From Synechococcus sp. ROS8604 (GTDB taxonomy: Bacteria > Cyanobacteriota > Cyanobacteriia > PCC-6307 > Cyanobiaceae), in the NCBI RefSeq assembly GCF_014279655.1, contig NZ_CP047946.1, positions 2,790,001 through 2,854,000 on the forward strand: 64,000 nt of DNA, read 5' to 3'. Under the pieces are notes generated by a model. That model saw only the letters and a program-made list of their open reading frames with translations, had not been told where the DNA came from and ran no database searches. This document shows, piece by piece, positions 20,294-29,600 of the stretch (position 1 is the stretch's first letter; each line of letters begins with the position of its first letter). The translations under genes were made by a program, and so were the position numbers.

Positions 20294-21184
20294 ATGCATC
20301 GACTTAACCCGTGGCACGGCACCTGCAACCTGCAGTTTTTTGAGGGCAGCAGGGGCAGTCAGCATCAGGGGGGTTGCACCGCCCCCCTGAAATTGATGCG
20401 CGCCGAACGGGGTGAGAACGGGCGGTGCGAGCTGCCATTGCTTCACACCGCGGGCGGCCTCGTGGGTGGAGACCAATTGAGAGTCAACCTCGACCTAAAG
20501 CCAAGCAGTCGCTGTCTGCTCACAAGTGTGGCCGCGCAAAAGGTCTATGGGTCAGTGGGCCGAAGCCAGCTCCATCCCCAGGGGGCTTGGGCCCGCCAAC
20601 AGGTCGCGGCAGAGCTTGATGCCGGGGCTGATCTGGAGTGGCTTCCCCAGGAGCTTGTGCTTTATGCCAATGCTCTGTTTGAACAAAACCTCAGCGTCAT
20701 ATTGCCGAAGAATGGATCATTTCTCAGCGCAGAAATTGTGCGTCTCGGGCGCACTGCCGCCAACGAAACCTTGGGGCGGGGGTGCTGGAGATCAGGCGTT
20801 CAGATCCAACGCCAAACGCCTGAAGGTCAGCGCTGGGAACTTGTTGACAGACTCGAAATCAGCGACGCAGCGCTGAAGGGAATCCATGGACTCAATCAAC
20901 AACCCGTCTTTGGCACCTTCGTTTGGGCGGCACCCTTCCCTTTCCCTACAGAAACGATCAACACCCTCATCGATGACGTTCGGCAAGATCGAGAGGATCT
21001 CGAAGGCCAGATGCATTGCGGCGTTCTCCCCCAGGGGCTGATCGCCCGTTACAGCGGCTTCTCAAGCCGTGATGCCCGTTTTTGGTTCAGCAGGATTTGG
21101 GCTCGCACCCGTCGAGCTCGAGACCTAGCTCCTCCGCAGATTCCCAGGGTCTGGCCCTTACAAGAACATCCATTGAAGGCCTAA
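20294..21184 (+). CDS. ureD: Urease accessory protein UreD
   Basis: Scaffold chaperone needed to load nickel into apo-urease. Family segments are WHGTCNLQF near the N terminus, APLKLMRAE, LPLLHTAGGLVGGDQL, LLTSVAAQKVYGS and LGRTAANETLGRG. The frame is open much further upstream, into ureE territory, but homology begins at the WHGTC segment. I chose ATG 20294 (MHRLNPWHG), giving 296 residues; a GTG at 20249 is possible and would place the NtcA-like palindrome inside the gene. First of ureDABC. Confidence 0.9.
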   Translation: MHRLNPWHGTCNLQFFEGSRGSQHQGGCTAPLKLMRAERGENGRCELPLLHTAGGLVGGDQLRVNLDLKPSSRCLLTSVAAQKVYGSVGRSQLHPQGAWARQQVAAELDAGADLEWLPQELVLYANALFEQNLSVILPKNGSFLSAEIVRLGRTAANETLGRGCWRSGVQIQRQTPEGQRWELVDRLEISDAALKGIHGLNQQPVFGTFVWAAPFPFPTETINTLIDDVRQDREDLEGQMHCGVLPQGLIARYSGFSSRDARFWFSRIWARTRRARDLAPPQIPRVWPLQEHPLKA

Positions 21185-21247
21185 GCGTTCAATTTGAACA
21201 TTCCGCTGGCCGAGGGAGATAGAGACTAGAAATAGTGCAAGGTCACC

Positions 21248-21550
21248 ATGCACCTCAGCCCCCAAGAAAAAGACAAACTGCTCATTGTCACGGCTGCGCT
21301 CTTGGCAGAACGTCGACTCCAGCGTGGCCTCAAACTCAACCACCCTGAATCCGTGGCATGGCTGAGCTTCTTGGTTTTAGAAGGCGCACGCGATGGGAAA
21401 ACTGTGGCCGACCTGATGCAGGAAGGCAGCACGTGGCTGAGCCGCGACCAGGTGATGGAGGGCATTCCAGAGTTGGTGGATGAAGTCCAAATCGAGGCGG
21501 TATTTCCCGATGGAACCAAGCTCGTGACCCTGCATGACCCCATTCGCTAA
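21248..21550 (+). CDS. ureA: Urease gamma subunit
   Basis: Small structural subunit of urease, which hydrolyses urea to ammonia and carbamate. The N-terminal [13 protein letters not shown] and [20 protein letters not shown] are typical and the C terminus ends KLVTLHDPI. 100 residues is the standard length. It follows ureD after about 60 bases and precedes ureB by about 10, so the structural genes form one unit. Confidence 0.97.
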   Translation: MHLSPQEKDKLLIVTAALLAERRLQRGLKLNHPESVAWLSFLVLEGARDGKTVADLMQEGSTWLSRDQVMEGIPELVDEVQIEAVFPDGTKLVTLHDPIR

Positions 21551-21561
21551 GGCTTTTTTTG

Positions 21562-21882
21562 ATGGCACCCCTCATCCCCGGTGAATTAATACCGGAACCC
21601 GGCGAACTGGAACTCAACGCCAACAGAGAGGTCACAACCCTCAGCGTTGCCAACAGCGGCGACCGCCCCGTCCAGGTGGGATCCCACTTCCATTTCCAAG
21701 AAGCCAATGCTGCTCTGATCTTTGACCGTGACGCTGCACGCGGTCAAAGGCTTGATATTCCAGCCGGTACGGCCATTCGCTTCGAACCAGGTGATCACCG
21801 CGACGTGAATTTGATCCCGTTTGCTGGAGCACGCCGCGTTGTCGGCTTCAACGGACACATCAACGGACCCCTCGACGCCTGA
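21562..21882 (+). CDS. ureB: Urease beta subunit
   Basis: Beta subunit of the urease core. The conserved [15 protein letters not shown] start, [17 protein letters not shown] and [10 protein letters not shown] are visible, and the C-terminal [13 protein letters not shown] matches the family. A TTG immediately precedes ATG 21562; I use the ATG, giving 106 residues. ureC starts 4 bases after the stop. Confidence 0.97.
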   Translation: MAPLIPGELIPEPGELELNANREVTTLSVANSGDRPVQVGSHFHFQEANAALIFDRDAARGQRLDIPAGTAIRFEPGDHRDVNLIPFAGARRVVGFNGHINGPLDA

Positions 21883-21885
21883 TTC

Positions 21886-23595
21886 ATGCCCTATCGCATT
21901 TCCCGCCAGGCCTACGCCGAAACCTATGGGCCAACCACCGGAGACCGCATTCGCTTAGCGGACACCGACCTCATCCTCGAAGTGGAAAAAGACTTCACCA
22001 CCTACGGCGATGAGGTGAAATTCGGTGGCGGGAAAGTGATTCGCGATGGGATGGGCCAATCCCAAACCTCCCGGGCTGGAGGAGCCGTTGACACCGTGAT
22101 TACCAATGCCCTCATTCTTGATTGGTGGGGCATCGTCAAGGCCGATATCGGCCTCAAAGATGGCCGCATTGTCGGGATCGGCAAAGCAGGCAACCCCGAC
22201 ATCCAGGAAGGCGTCACCATCGTGATTGGCCCCGGCACCGAAGCGATTGCTGGTGAAGGACACATCCTCACCGCTGGAGGGATTGACACCCATATTCATT
22301 TCATCTGCCCCCAACAGGTCGAAACGGCCCTCGCCAGTGGTATGACGACCTTGATGGGGGGCGGCACTGGACCAGCCACAGGAACAAATGCCACCACCTG
22401 CACGCCTGGTGCGTTTCATATAGGCCGCATGCTGCAGGCCGCTGAGGGCCTACCCGTCAACCTTGGATTTTTCGGGAAAGGGAACGCCAGCACTTCAGAA
22501 GCGCTAGGGGAGCAAGTGCGCGCTGGTGCCTGTGGTCTCAAACTGCATGAAGATTGGGGCACCACGCCTGCCGCCATTGATGCCTGCCTGTCGGTAGCCG
22601 ATCAAATGGATGTGCAGGTCTGCATCCACACCGACACCCTGAATGAAGCGGGCTTCATTGAAGACACCATCGCCGCCATCAAGGGCCGAACCATTCACAC
22701 CTTTCATACCGAAGGTGCTGGCGGCGGGCATGCACCCGACATCATCAAAATCTGCGGAGAGGCGAATGTGCTTCCCAGCAGCACCAACCCCACACGTCCT
22801 TACACCTGCAACACCCTCGAGGAACACCTCGACATGTTGATGGTGTGCCATCACCTGGATCCAAAAATCCCTGAAGATGTGGCCTTTGCAGAATCACGCA
22901 TCCGCCGCGAAACGATCGCAGCTGAGGACATCCTTCACGATCTAGGCGCCTTCTCGATCATCGCCAGCGATTCCCAGGCGATGGGCCGTGTCGGCGAGGT
23001 GATCACGCGCACCTTCCAAACAGCCCACAAGATGAAAATGCAGCGTGGAGCGTTGCCGGAAGACTCCAGCCGCAACGACAACCACCGTCTGAAGCGCTAT
23101 ATCGCCAAAGTCACCATCAATCCAGCCATCGCCCATGGCATCAGCAGCCAAGTTGGGTCTGTAGAGACAGGCAAACTCGCCGATCTAGTGCTCTGGAAAC
23201 CAGGATTCTTTGGGATACGACCACAACTCGTCGTGAAAGGCGGATCGATCGTCTGGGCCCAAATGGGTGATGCCAACGCCTCAATCCCCACACCTGGACC
23301 TGTGCATGGAAGACCCATGTTTGCCGCCTTTGGCAAAGCCCTTGCGCCCAGTTGCCTCACCTTTTTGAGCGAAGCAGCCCTCAACGACAACATCCAAAGC
23401 AAACTCGGTCTGGAACGCACCTGTATTGCCGTAGAGCACACCCGTGACGTTGGCAAAAGTGCGCTGAAACTCAACTCAGCGCTTCCCAACATGAGCGTGG
23501 ATCCACAGACCTATGAGGTGTTCGCCGATGGCGCGCTTCTCACCTGTGAACCAGCAGAGGTATTACCTCTCGCCCAGCGCTACCTGCTGCTTTGA
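21886..23595 (+). CDS. ureC: Urease alpha (catalytic) subunit
   Basis: Binuclear nickel amidohydrolase that hydrolyses urea. Nickel ligands are HIHFICPQQ (HxH, about residues 137-139), the carbamylated Lys in [10 protein letters not shown] (about 220), and the later His residues in [10 protein letters not shown] and [13 protein letters not shown]. The flap cysteine is in LMVCHHLD and the final Asp ligand in [11 protein letters not shown]. The 569 residues are full length with all ligands present, so the enzyme should be active. Last gene of ureDABC. Confidence 0.98.
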   Translation: MPYRISRQAYAETYGPTTGDRIRLADTDLILEVEKDFTTYGDEVKFGGGKVIRDGMGQSQTSRAGGAVDTVITNALILDWWGIVKADIGLKDGRIVGIGKAGNPDIQEGVTIVIGPGTEAIAGEGHILTAGGIDTHIHFICPQQVETALASGMTTLMGGGTGPATGTNATTCTPGAFHIGRMLQAAEGLPVNLGFFGKGNASTSEALGEQVRAGACGLKLHEDWGTTPAAIDACLSVADQMDVQVCIHTDTLNEAGFIEDTIAAIKGRTIHTFHTEGAGGGHAPDIIKICGEANVLPSSTNPTRPYTCNTLEEHLDMLMVCHHLDPKIPEDVAFAESRIRRETIAAEDILHDLGAFSIIASDSQAMGRVGEVITRTFQTAHKMKMQRGALPEDSSRNDNHRLKRYIAKVTINPAIAHGISSQVGSVETGKLADLVLWKPGFFGIRPQLVVKGGSIVWAQMGDANASIPTPGPVHGRPMFAAFGKALAPSCLTFLSEAALNDNIQSKLGLERTCIAVEHTRDVGKSALKLNSALPNMSVDPQTYEVFADGALLTCEPAEVLPLAQRYLLL

Positions 23596-23838
23596 TCGCG
23601 ACCGACCAAAGAACATCGTCCAGAATGACATCAATAAATGTTCAATAAAAGATTCCTAGACCAAGAAATGGTTCTCGCCACTACTTGATCACTGTTGCAT
23701 TAATCCAGAAAAGGTATTAACCGAAACCAAAAAACCGTCCTTCGAACCATTTGTCGTTGCGATCAAGCGATCGGTAACAAAGAGCACGTGGCCCAACAGA
23801 CATGCAGATCTTTGATGACTGAGTGCAATGGTGAGCCA
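23596..23838. other. Intergenic region before the ATP-grasp cassette
   Basis: No gene seen. A GTA-N8-AAC sequence at 23714-23727 resembles the half-degenerate NtcA boxes found before the nitrate permease and nirA, but there is no clear -10 at the right distance, so it may be chance. No terminator-like hairpin follows ureC. Confidence 0.3.
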
Positions 23839-25329
23839 ATGTTCAATGAGTATCGGCCAACCCATGGTTACGACGAATATTTTTGTTGGAAGGAATCCGC
23901 TCCAAGGGCAGATTTGGAGCCACTGCTGTCGTCGCTTGGGCAGATTGGGCTCACGGAACTAAATCGAAATCATGCTTCGGCCGGAAACCTCCTCCGACGA
24001 CTCGGAGCCACCTTCCGGCTGAATGGCGCAGGATTAGATGGGAGAGAAAGAATCCTGCCCTTCGATCCCCTGCCAAGGCTCATTCATCTCAACGATTGGG
24101 CCAAGCTCGAACGTGGTCTTCTTCAGCGCTTGGAGGCCATCGATCGGTTTTTAGCCGACGTCTACGGACCACAGAGAATCCTGAAGGATCGTGTCATTCC
24201 ACGGGAAGACGTGGAAAGTTCTCAGGGCTGGAGACCCCAAATGCAAGACATCCAGCTCCCATTGAATCGCTGGTGTCACATCTCAGGACTGGATCTCATC
24301 CGCGACGAGGAAGGCACATGGCGCGTGCTGGAAGACAACCTGCGCTGTCCATCTGGTGTGGCCTATTTCCTCGAGAACCGACGGGTCATGAAGCGGTTAT
24401 TTCCCAGCCTGTTTGCTGGTCGAACCGTTCAACCCATCGACGACTATCCCTCGAGATTGTTGCAGACACTGCAGGACTTAGCTCCATGGGCAGATTCACC
24501 GCGCGTTGTGCTGCTCACACCTGGGGTGTTCAACAGTGCTTACTTCGAACACAGCTACCTCGCCCAACAGATGGGCATTGCCCTGGTGGAAGGGCGTGAC
24601 TTGATCTGCGAAGACGGCCGCGTTTGGATGCGCAGCACCACTGGACGAGAAGCAGTGGATGTGATTTACCGACGAATCGATGACGATTTCCTCGATCCAA
24701 AGGTGTTCCGTCGCGATTCGGCGCTTGGCGTACCTGGATTGATGGATATTTTGCAAAATGGCCGCATCGCCATTGCCAATGCTCCAGGAACTGGGGTCGC
24801 CGACGACAAATTGATCTACGCCTATGTACCAAAAATGATCCGTTATTACCTCAATGAAGAACCGATTATCGACAATGTCCCCACTTATCTCTGCTCCCAC
24901 CCAGATGATCGCCAATACGTTTTAGAAAACCTCGAAAAACTTGTGGTTAAGTCTGTGGCTGAAGCAGGGGGTTATGGAATGTTAATAGGACCACAATCTA
25001 GCCGAAGTGAAATCGAAGAATTCGACTCAAAAATTAGAGCAAACCCTCGAAATTACATTGCCCAACCAACATTACAACTCTCGACTGTTCCCTCGCTAAG
25101 CGATGGAGAGCTGTTTCCTTGTCATGTAGATCTAAGACCTTATGTTTTACGCGGAGCATCGAACTGGGTCAGTCCGGGTGGCCTCACTCGCGTCGCCCTG
25201 AAACGTGGTTCCCTTGTGGTGAACTCATCGCAAGGAGGAGGCTGTAAAGACACATGGGTTGTTGGTGACAGCCAGATTGTCAAAGACAGCCAAGTTGAAC
25301 CAAGCATGCAGGAGGCAATGCCATGCTGA
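23839..25329 (+). CDS. Circularly permuted ATP-grasp protein
   Basis: Belongs to the circularly permuted ATP-grasp family (former DUF404/DUF407). Members are predicted peptide-bond or amide ligases of unknown substrate. Family features are YDEYFCWKES near the N terminus, DIQLPLNRWCHISGLDLIRD, WRVLEDNLRCPSGVAYFLEN, DVIYRRIDDDFLDP, ANAPGTGVADDKLIYAYVPK, and KSVAEAGGYGMLIGP, which looks like the nucleotide-binding strand region. Start is uncertain: ATG 23839 (MFNEYRPTHGYDEYF) resembles the family N terminus, and a GTG at 23788 is the longest reading. It overlaps the next gene by seven bases. Confidence 0.88.
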   Translation: MFNEYRPTHGYDEYFCWKESAPRADLEPLLSSLGQIGLTELNRNHASAGNLLRRLGATFRLNGAGLDGRERILPFDPLPRLIHLNDWAKLERGLLQRLEAIDRFLADVYGPQRILKDRVIPREDVESSQGWRPQMQDIQLPLNRWCHISGLDLIRDEEGTWRVLEDNLRCPSGVAYFLENRRVMKRLFPSLFAGRTVQPIDDYPSRLLQTLQDLAPWADSPRVVLLTPGVFNSAYFEHSYLAQQMGIALVEGRDLICEDGRVWMRSTTGREAVDVIYRRIDDDFLDPKVFRRDSALGVPGLMDILQNGRIAIANAPGTGVADDKLIYAYVPKMIRYYLNEEPIIDNVPTYLCSHPDDRQYVLENLEKLVVKSVAEAGGYGMLIGPQSSRSEIEEFDSKIRANPRNYIAQPTLQLSTVPSLSDGELFPCHVDLRPYVLRGASNWVSPGGLTRVALKRGSLVVNSSQGGGCKDTWVVGDSQIVKDSQVEPSMQEAMPC

Positions 25330-26306
25330 GCCGGGTTGCCGACTCCTTGTATTGGATTAATCGATATGTGGAACGCGCAGAGAACATTTCTCGTTTCCTG
25401 GAAGTGAGTGAAGCCATGGCGTTGGATTGCCCTCCCGGCAGCGCCGAACCATGGCTTCCACTCATTGATGCCAGTGGAGACAGGCAGAGCTTTGATCAAG
25501 TTTACCCACTGCGATCTCCACGAGATGTCTTGGGGTTTCTGCTCCTTGATCGCGACAATCCCAACAGCATTCTGAGCTGCATTGCCAATGCAAGAGAAAA
25601 TGCTCGCCAGATCCGTGATGTGATCACCACAGAAATGTGGGAGCAACTGAACGACCTCTACTGGAATGTTCAAGATGGTGAGTCAATCTGGCAAGAACCA
25701 GATCAAGAACAGCTCCGCAGCATCCGAAGAGGTTGTCAGCTTTTTTATGGCATTACGGATGTCACCCTAAGCCGTGATCAGGCCTGGCTTTTCAGTCAAC
25801 TAGGCCGCTGGATCGAACGCGCCGACAAAACATCCAGGATCCTGGACGTGAAGTATTTTCTTCTTCTACCAAGCACAAAAGAAATTGGTGGTGTTCTTGA
25901 TGAACTTCAATGGATATCTCTACTTCGTACAGCCGGGGCTTATCAGATGTACCGGAAAAGTGTTCAACAAGCAATCACTCCATCTTCCGTGGCCAGATTC
26001 CTACTACTGGATCCAATCTTCCCGCGATCAGTGCGCTTCTGTTTGCAAAAAATCAACGACACATTGCGCCTCATCCAACGACAACCACAACTGGGCCCCC
26101 CTGATGATCTCGAATGCCTGCGCGGACAGTTGCTTGCCAAGTGGAGCTATGTACGGATTGATGTCCTGATTGAGCGGGGGCTGCACGAAGCCATCGACGA
26201 ATTACAGGAAGAGCTCAATCAACTGCATCAACTGATTCACGCCCGATATTTCATCACCACCGACCTTGGCTCCATTCCCACTGATCCATCATGCGCGCTG
26301 AGCTAA
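25323..26306 (+). CDS. Alpha-E domain protein (DUF403 family)
   Basis: All-helical alpha-E protein that usually accompanies the circularly permuted ATP-grasp gene; biochemical role unknown. The hallmark start MLSRVADSLYWINRYVERAENISRF (given here as MLSRVADSLYWI followed by YVERAENISRF) is at residues 1-25 and a second copy-like segment LGRWIERADKTSRILDVKY is at about 160-178. The 327 residues are normal. ATG at 25323 lies inside the ATP-grasp gene end and its stop lies inside the next gene start, so the three are likely translated together. Confidence 0.9.
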   Translation: MLSRVADSLYWINRYVERAENISRFLEVSEAMALDCPPGSAEPWLPLIDASGDRQSFDQVYPLRSPRDVLGFLLLDRDNPNSILSCIANARENARQIRDVITTEMWEQLNDLYWNVQDGESIWQEPDQEQLRSIRRGCQLFYGITDVTLSRDQAWLFSQLGRWIERADKTSRILDVKYFLLLPSTKEIGGVLDELQWISLLRTAGAYQMYRKSVQQAITPSSVARFLLLDPIFPRSVRFCLQKINDTLRLIQRQPQLGPPDDLECLRGQLLAKWSYVRIDVLIERGLHEAIDELQEELNQLHQLIHARYFITTDLGSIPTDPSCALS

Positions 26307-27193
26307 TCCACTGCATCACTTATCACTACGAGGCTCAAATCAGTCTGAGCGAACACAGGCTCTGCATGCAACCTCGGGGCCATGGTCATCAGCGCCTGAT
26401 CGATTACCAACTCAACATTTCACCCCAGCCCTTCCATAGCCATGAACTCGTCGCAGCCAGCGGCGATGCCATTCAACGCGTGCGCTTTCAAAACACCACT
26501 GATGAGCTCCGCTTCGAAGCATGCAGTCGCGTTGAAACCACGACTCCAGCACCGTTACTGAATTGTCTCAATGGGCGCGAACCCCTACTGCCCTACCCAC
26601 GTGGTCGATTAAATCCAGATCTTCAAGGAGCGCTAGAGGGCTGGCTGCCAAACGGCCAACACGATCCCTCAGCAGTTGCCTTAGCTCAGGACGCCTTGAT
26701 GGGCACCAACCAACAAGCGCTGCCTTTCCTCAAACAGCTCATCGAAATGATTCAAGACAGGGTGAAATACACCCAACGCCATCAAGGAGCCGCCTGGCCA
26801 GCAGGCCGAACTCTGCGAGAGCGGGTTGGGTCCTGCCGCGACCTCGCCATGCTGATGGTGGAATGCTGCCGAAGCATTGGTTTACCGGCTCGCTTTGTCA
26901 GCGGTTACCACTTAGCGAATCCGGCACCCGAGTCCTACGACCTACATGCCTGGGCGGAGATTTATCTACCAGGTGCTGGATGGCGTGGGTTTGATCCCAG
27001 CGCAGGAGGAGAAACAACCGATCGCTACATCGTGCTTGCGAGTTCCTCCCGCCCAGATCTCACGGCAGCGGTCACGGGCAGCTTCAGCGGGCCGGCATCC
27101 ACGCAAAGCCACCTGAGTTGGACCATTCAAGCCACCGTTGACGACAACACCAATCAACCGGAGAACAAGACGGCTCTTATTCAGGCAGCTTGA
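26291..27193 (+). CDS. Transglutaminase-like cysteine protease family protein
   Basis: Third member of the ATP-grasp/alpha-E cassette. An N-terminal beta-strand domain (bacterial transglutaminase-like N-terminal region) precedes the catalytic core. The likely triad is Cys in RVGSCRDLAMLMVE, His in YDLHAWAEIYLPG and Asp in WRGFDPSAG. The family includes peptidases and amide-transferring enzymes. 300 residues, ATG 26291 overlapping the previous gene by 16 bases. The 3' end overlaps the convergent cupin-like gene by 13 bases. Confidence 0.9.
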   Translation: MRAELIHCITYHYEAQISLSEHRLCMQPRGHGHQRLIDYQLNISPQPFHSHELVAASGDAIQRVRFQNTTDELRFEACSRVETTTPAPLLNCLNGREPLLPYPRGRLNPDLQGALEGWLPNGQHDPSAVALAQDALMGTNQQALPFLKQLIEMIQDRVKYTQRHQGAAWPAGRTLRERVGSCRDLAMLMVECCRSIGLPARFVSGYHLANPAPESYDLHAWAEIYLPGAGWRGFDPSAGGETTDRYIVLASSSRPDLTAAVTGSFSGPASTQSHLSWTIQATVDDNTNQPENKTALIQAA

Positions 27194-27672
27194 AGAAGCG
27201 GCTCAACACCATGCAACACAGGACGCATGGCACCTTTGGTCGTCACCAACCTCAAGGCAGGGATACGACCACTGTTATAAACACGAAACTCACGGGTCAA
27301 AGATGCCTTCTCTTCACGAACCGCTTGATTGAGCACGACAGATCCATCTAGATCAGAAATAGATCGATGAAATGTTCCGGGAGGAATGCGAAGAATGTCG
27401 CCTCCTGCCGCCAGACGAACAATATGAAAAGGCTGATCCCAAGCAAAATTGACCAAATAAAACGTTCGCCCTCCACTAGCGGCCAACAGGTTGTCTTCTT
27501 GATGGGGATGCAAATAAAATTGCCAATCTCCACTCTCCTCTGCATCCGGAGGACTTACCGCTGGCCCACGGTGAATAACTAAGTCGCGAGCATTCGAATC
27601 AGAAATCGTGACATCAAAAAAACGAACAGATGGAGTATCACGAAAACGCGTATAAGGAATAAGCTCGAACAT
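27181..27672 (-). CDS. Cupin-fold protein of unknown function
   Basis: 163 residues with a cupin-like pattern: FYLHPHQEDNLLAASGGRTF (about 71-90) supplies the first motif with His and Glu, and LRIPPGTFHRSIS (about 114-126) the second with a C-terminal His. This suggests a small metal-dependent beta-barrel enzyme or binding protein; the substrate cannot be read. It is convergent with the transglutaminase-like gene, whose end it overlaps, and is followed by moaA on the same strand. Confidence 0.65.
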   Translation of the reverse strand: MFELIPYTRFRDTPSVRFFDVTISDSNARDLVIHRGPAVSPPDAEESGDWQFYLHPHQEDNLLAASGGRTFYLVNFAWDQPFHIVRLAAGGDILRIPPGTFHRSISDLDGSVVLNQAVREEKASLTREFRVYNSGRIPALRLVTTKGAMRPVLHGVEPLLQAA

Positions 27673-27736
27673 CGCAACAAAAAGTCAGTAATCAGCTTTA
27701 ACGCTTATACCTCGTTTAATCCGTAGCGGATGCCAC

Positions 27737-28789
27737 TCATCCACCCAAATAAGCCATCTCGGCGTGATGGTTTGCTGGCTGCTCTAACCCACGCTCTTCA
27801 CTAAAACGATCAGAACGGCGCGACCACAGCCCAGTCATCACCTCTGCAAGCGCAAAATCGGAAACATCCTCTCGAAGCCATCGGCGCAAATCAAGACCTT
27901 CACTGGCAAACAGACAGGTAAACGCTTGCCCGTCTGCGGTGATCCTAAGACGATTGCAATCAGAACAGAATGGCTCTGTAATTGAGGCAATGGTGGCAAC
28001 AGAACCTTCACCATCTTCGTAGATCCATTGACCACTTGTTCCACCAGGTTGACGACCAAGGGATTGAAGCGGCCAATTGCTGTGAAGAAGCTGAATCATC
28101 TCACTGGCCGGCATCACCTGATCACGACACCAGCCATTGCGATTGCCTACATCCATATATTCGATCAAACGCAATGGCAATCCTTGTGTCCTTGCAAAAC
28201 GCGCCAATGGAATCAGCTGATCATCATTTTGACCGCGTTGGATCACGGCATTCAGCTTGAGACGACCTCGCGCAGGATTGAATCCCGCAGCACGAGCTGC
28301 ATCAATTCCCGCCAAGACGCGCTGAATGAGAGCCTTCCCAGCCTCAGGACCAGAACGCAAGCCAGCCATACGGGCAATACTTGCTCCATCAACGGCATCC
28401 AAGCTGATCGTGATGCGATCCACTCCCATATCGCGCAACCGTCTTGCCTTCTCATCGTTGAGGAGAGAACCATTGGTGGTGATAGCCACGTCTTTCAAAC
28501 GACTAAAAGGATGAGCAACCTCCTGCCTTGCAAGCGAGAGTTGATCAAGAAGCGGCCAAAGGCGATCGGTGAGCAAAGGTTCACCACCTGTTAGTCGAAG
28601 CGTATGGGCTCCTAACTGACAGGCCGCTTGGATCAAGCGAAGTTGATCACGAGTAGACAACAAACCTGGAGGCTCAATGCTTTCTGGACAGCAATATCGG
28701 CACGCTAAATTACATCTTGCAGTTAGAGACAACCTTAAAACTCCCAGCGGCCTAGCAAGGAGATCAATGACAGCTGATGGCTTCATCAT
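27737..28789 (-). CDS. moaA: GTP 3',8-cyclase, molybdenum cofactor biosynthesis
   Basis: Radical SAM enzyme for the first step of molybdopterin synthesis, with MoaC. The N-terminal cluster motif is CNLACRYCCPE (C-x3-C-x2-C, about residues 26-33), and the C-terminal cluster cysteines are in CSDCNRLRITADGQAFTC. It ends in the conserved Gly-Gly tail (YLGG). LTGGEPLL is the GGEP motif. The ATG overlaps the mobA stop by four bases. The product feeds nitrate reductase NarB encoded nearby. Confidence 0.97.
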   Translation of the reverse strand: MMKPSAVIDLLARPLGVLRLSLTARCNLACRYCCPESIEPPGLLSTRDQLRLIQAACQLGAHTLRLTGGEPLLTDRLWPLLDQLSLARQEVAHPFSRLKDVAITTNGSLLNDEKARRLRDMGVDRITISLDAVDGASIARMAGLRSGPEAGKALIQRVLAGIDAARAAGFNPARGRLKLNAVIQRGQNDDQLIPLARFARTQGLPLRLIEYMDVGNRNGWCRDQVMPASEMIQLLHSNWPLQSLGRQPGGTSGQWIYEDGEGSVATIASITEPFCSDCNRLRITADGQAFTCLFASEGLDLRRWLREDVSDFALAEVMTGLWSRRSDRFSEERGLEQPANHHAEMAYLGG

Positions 28790-29382
28790 TCCTCAAGGGC
28801 TCCTAGATCAGCAGGACAGTTGAGATTTCGCAACGCCCCATAAGGCAAGGCAAGCACCCGATGCGGCACCCTCTCAAGCCAATCATGCATACTCAGCTGT
28901 TCAGCAGCCAACTGACTCCACAAGGCATCTCGATAGACACTGTGATTGGGATAGATAGCAAACAAAGGCTGAAGCTGATTTCCGTCATGTGAAACCACAG
29001 CCAAAGATGGCTGCTCCTGCCAAGCATGAATCAGCCGGACCAGGATCGAAGCGTCCAAGCAAGGCATATCAACAGGGAGGACAAGGAAAGCGAGCGCCTT
29101 CGCCTGACCAAAAACCGCCGACAACGCAGCCAAAGGCCCCTGACCGGGGGAAGGATCAGACCTGCACTCAACACCTTCCAATGTCGACACCAACTGACGA
29201 TGACGAGGGATTGAACTCACCACATCAACTGGCAGATCCAGAGAACGGCACACACCAATACTGTGGGTCAACCAACAGCCGCCATCAGGATGAGCGAGGA
29301 GAGATTTGTCTTGGCCCATGCGACGACTCATCCCGCCACTAAGCACACAAGCGCGGAGTCCTTGCACGATTGGCAGGTCCAT
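28786..29382 (-). CDS. mobA: Molybdenum cofactor guanylyltransferase
   Basis: Attaches GMP to molybdopterin, forming the guanine dinucleotide cofactor used by NarB-type reductases. The nucleotide-binding LSGGMSRRMGQDKSLL is near residue 14 and LPVDMPCLD holds the metal-binding Asp. ATG 29382 (MDLPIVQGLRACVLSGG) gives 198 residues; a longer frame from 29484 would run over the nitrate permease promoter region. First of mobA-moaA. Confidence 0.93.
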   Translation of the reverse strand: MDLPIVQGLRACVLSGGMSRRMGQDKSLLAHPDGGCWLTHSIGVCRSLDLPVDVVSSIPRHRQLVSTLEGVECRSDPSPGQGPLAALSAVFGQAKALAFLVLPVDMPCLDASILVRLIHAWQEQPSLAVVSHDGNQLQPLFAIYPNHSVYRDALWSQLAAEQLSMHDWLERVPHRVLALPYGALRNLNCPADLGALEE

Positions 29383-29418
29383 CGCAGACGAAATACCGAA
29401 CAAAGAAGGCTCATGCAA

Positions 29419-29513
29419 TGTAGCGAATAAAACAAAAGTGAACCGATCAGCATTGGCATAGCCCCTTATAGGTATCAAACACAACTATGCGAGTCAGAGC
29501 CTAATGATCAAAT
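29419..29513 (+). promoter_or_regulatory. Putative NtcA-responsive promoter region of the nitrate permease gene
   Basis: Two GTA-N8-AAC boxes are present. The first (29420-29433) lies in TGTAGCGAATAAAACAAAA, which is repeated with one change before nirA. The second (29472-29485, GTA-TCAAACAC-AAC) has TCAAAT 22 bases later, the canonical NtcA to -10 distance, predicting a start near 29520. Each box deviates from GTA-N8-TAC by one base. The region also separates mobA from the permease gene. Confidence 0.5.
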
Positions 29514-29600
29514 AGCTGGGCGGTTTGCATGTGCGCCGCATTTTGATTCCTCTGCGCATTTTTCAGAAGCCGGGGTTGACTTACACATTTTCATACCCCC

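Noticed and set aside
23714-23727. GTA-N8-AAC before the ATP-grasp cassette
   Set aside because: Single-mismatch matches are common by chance and no -10 was found at the right distance.
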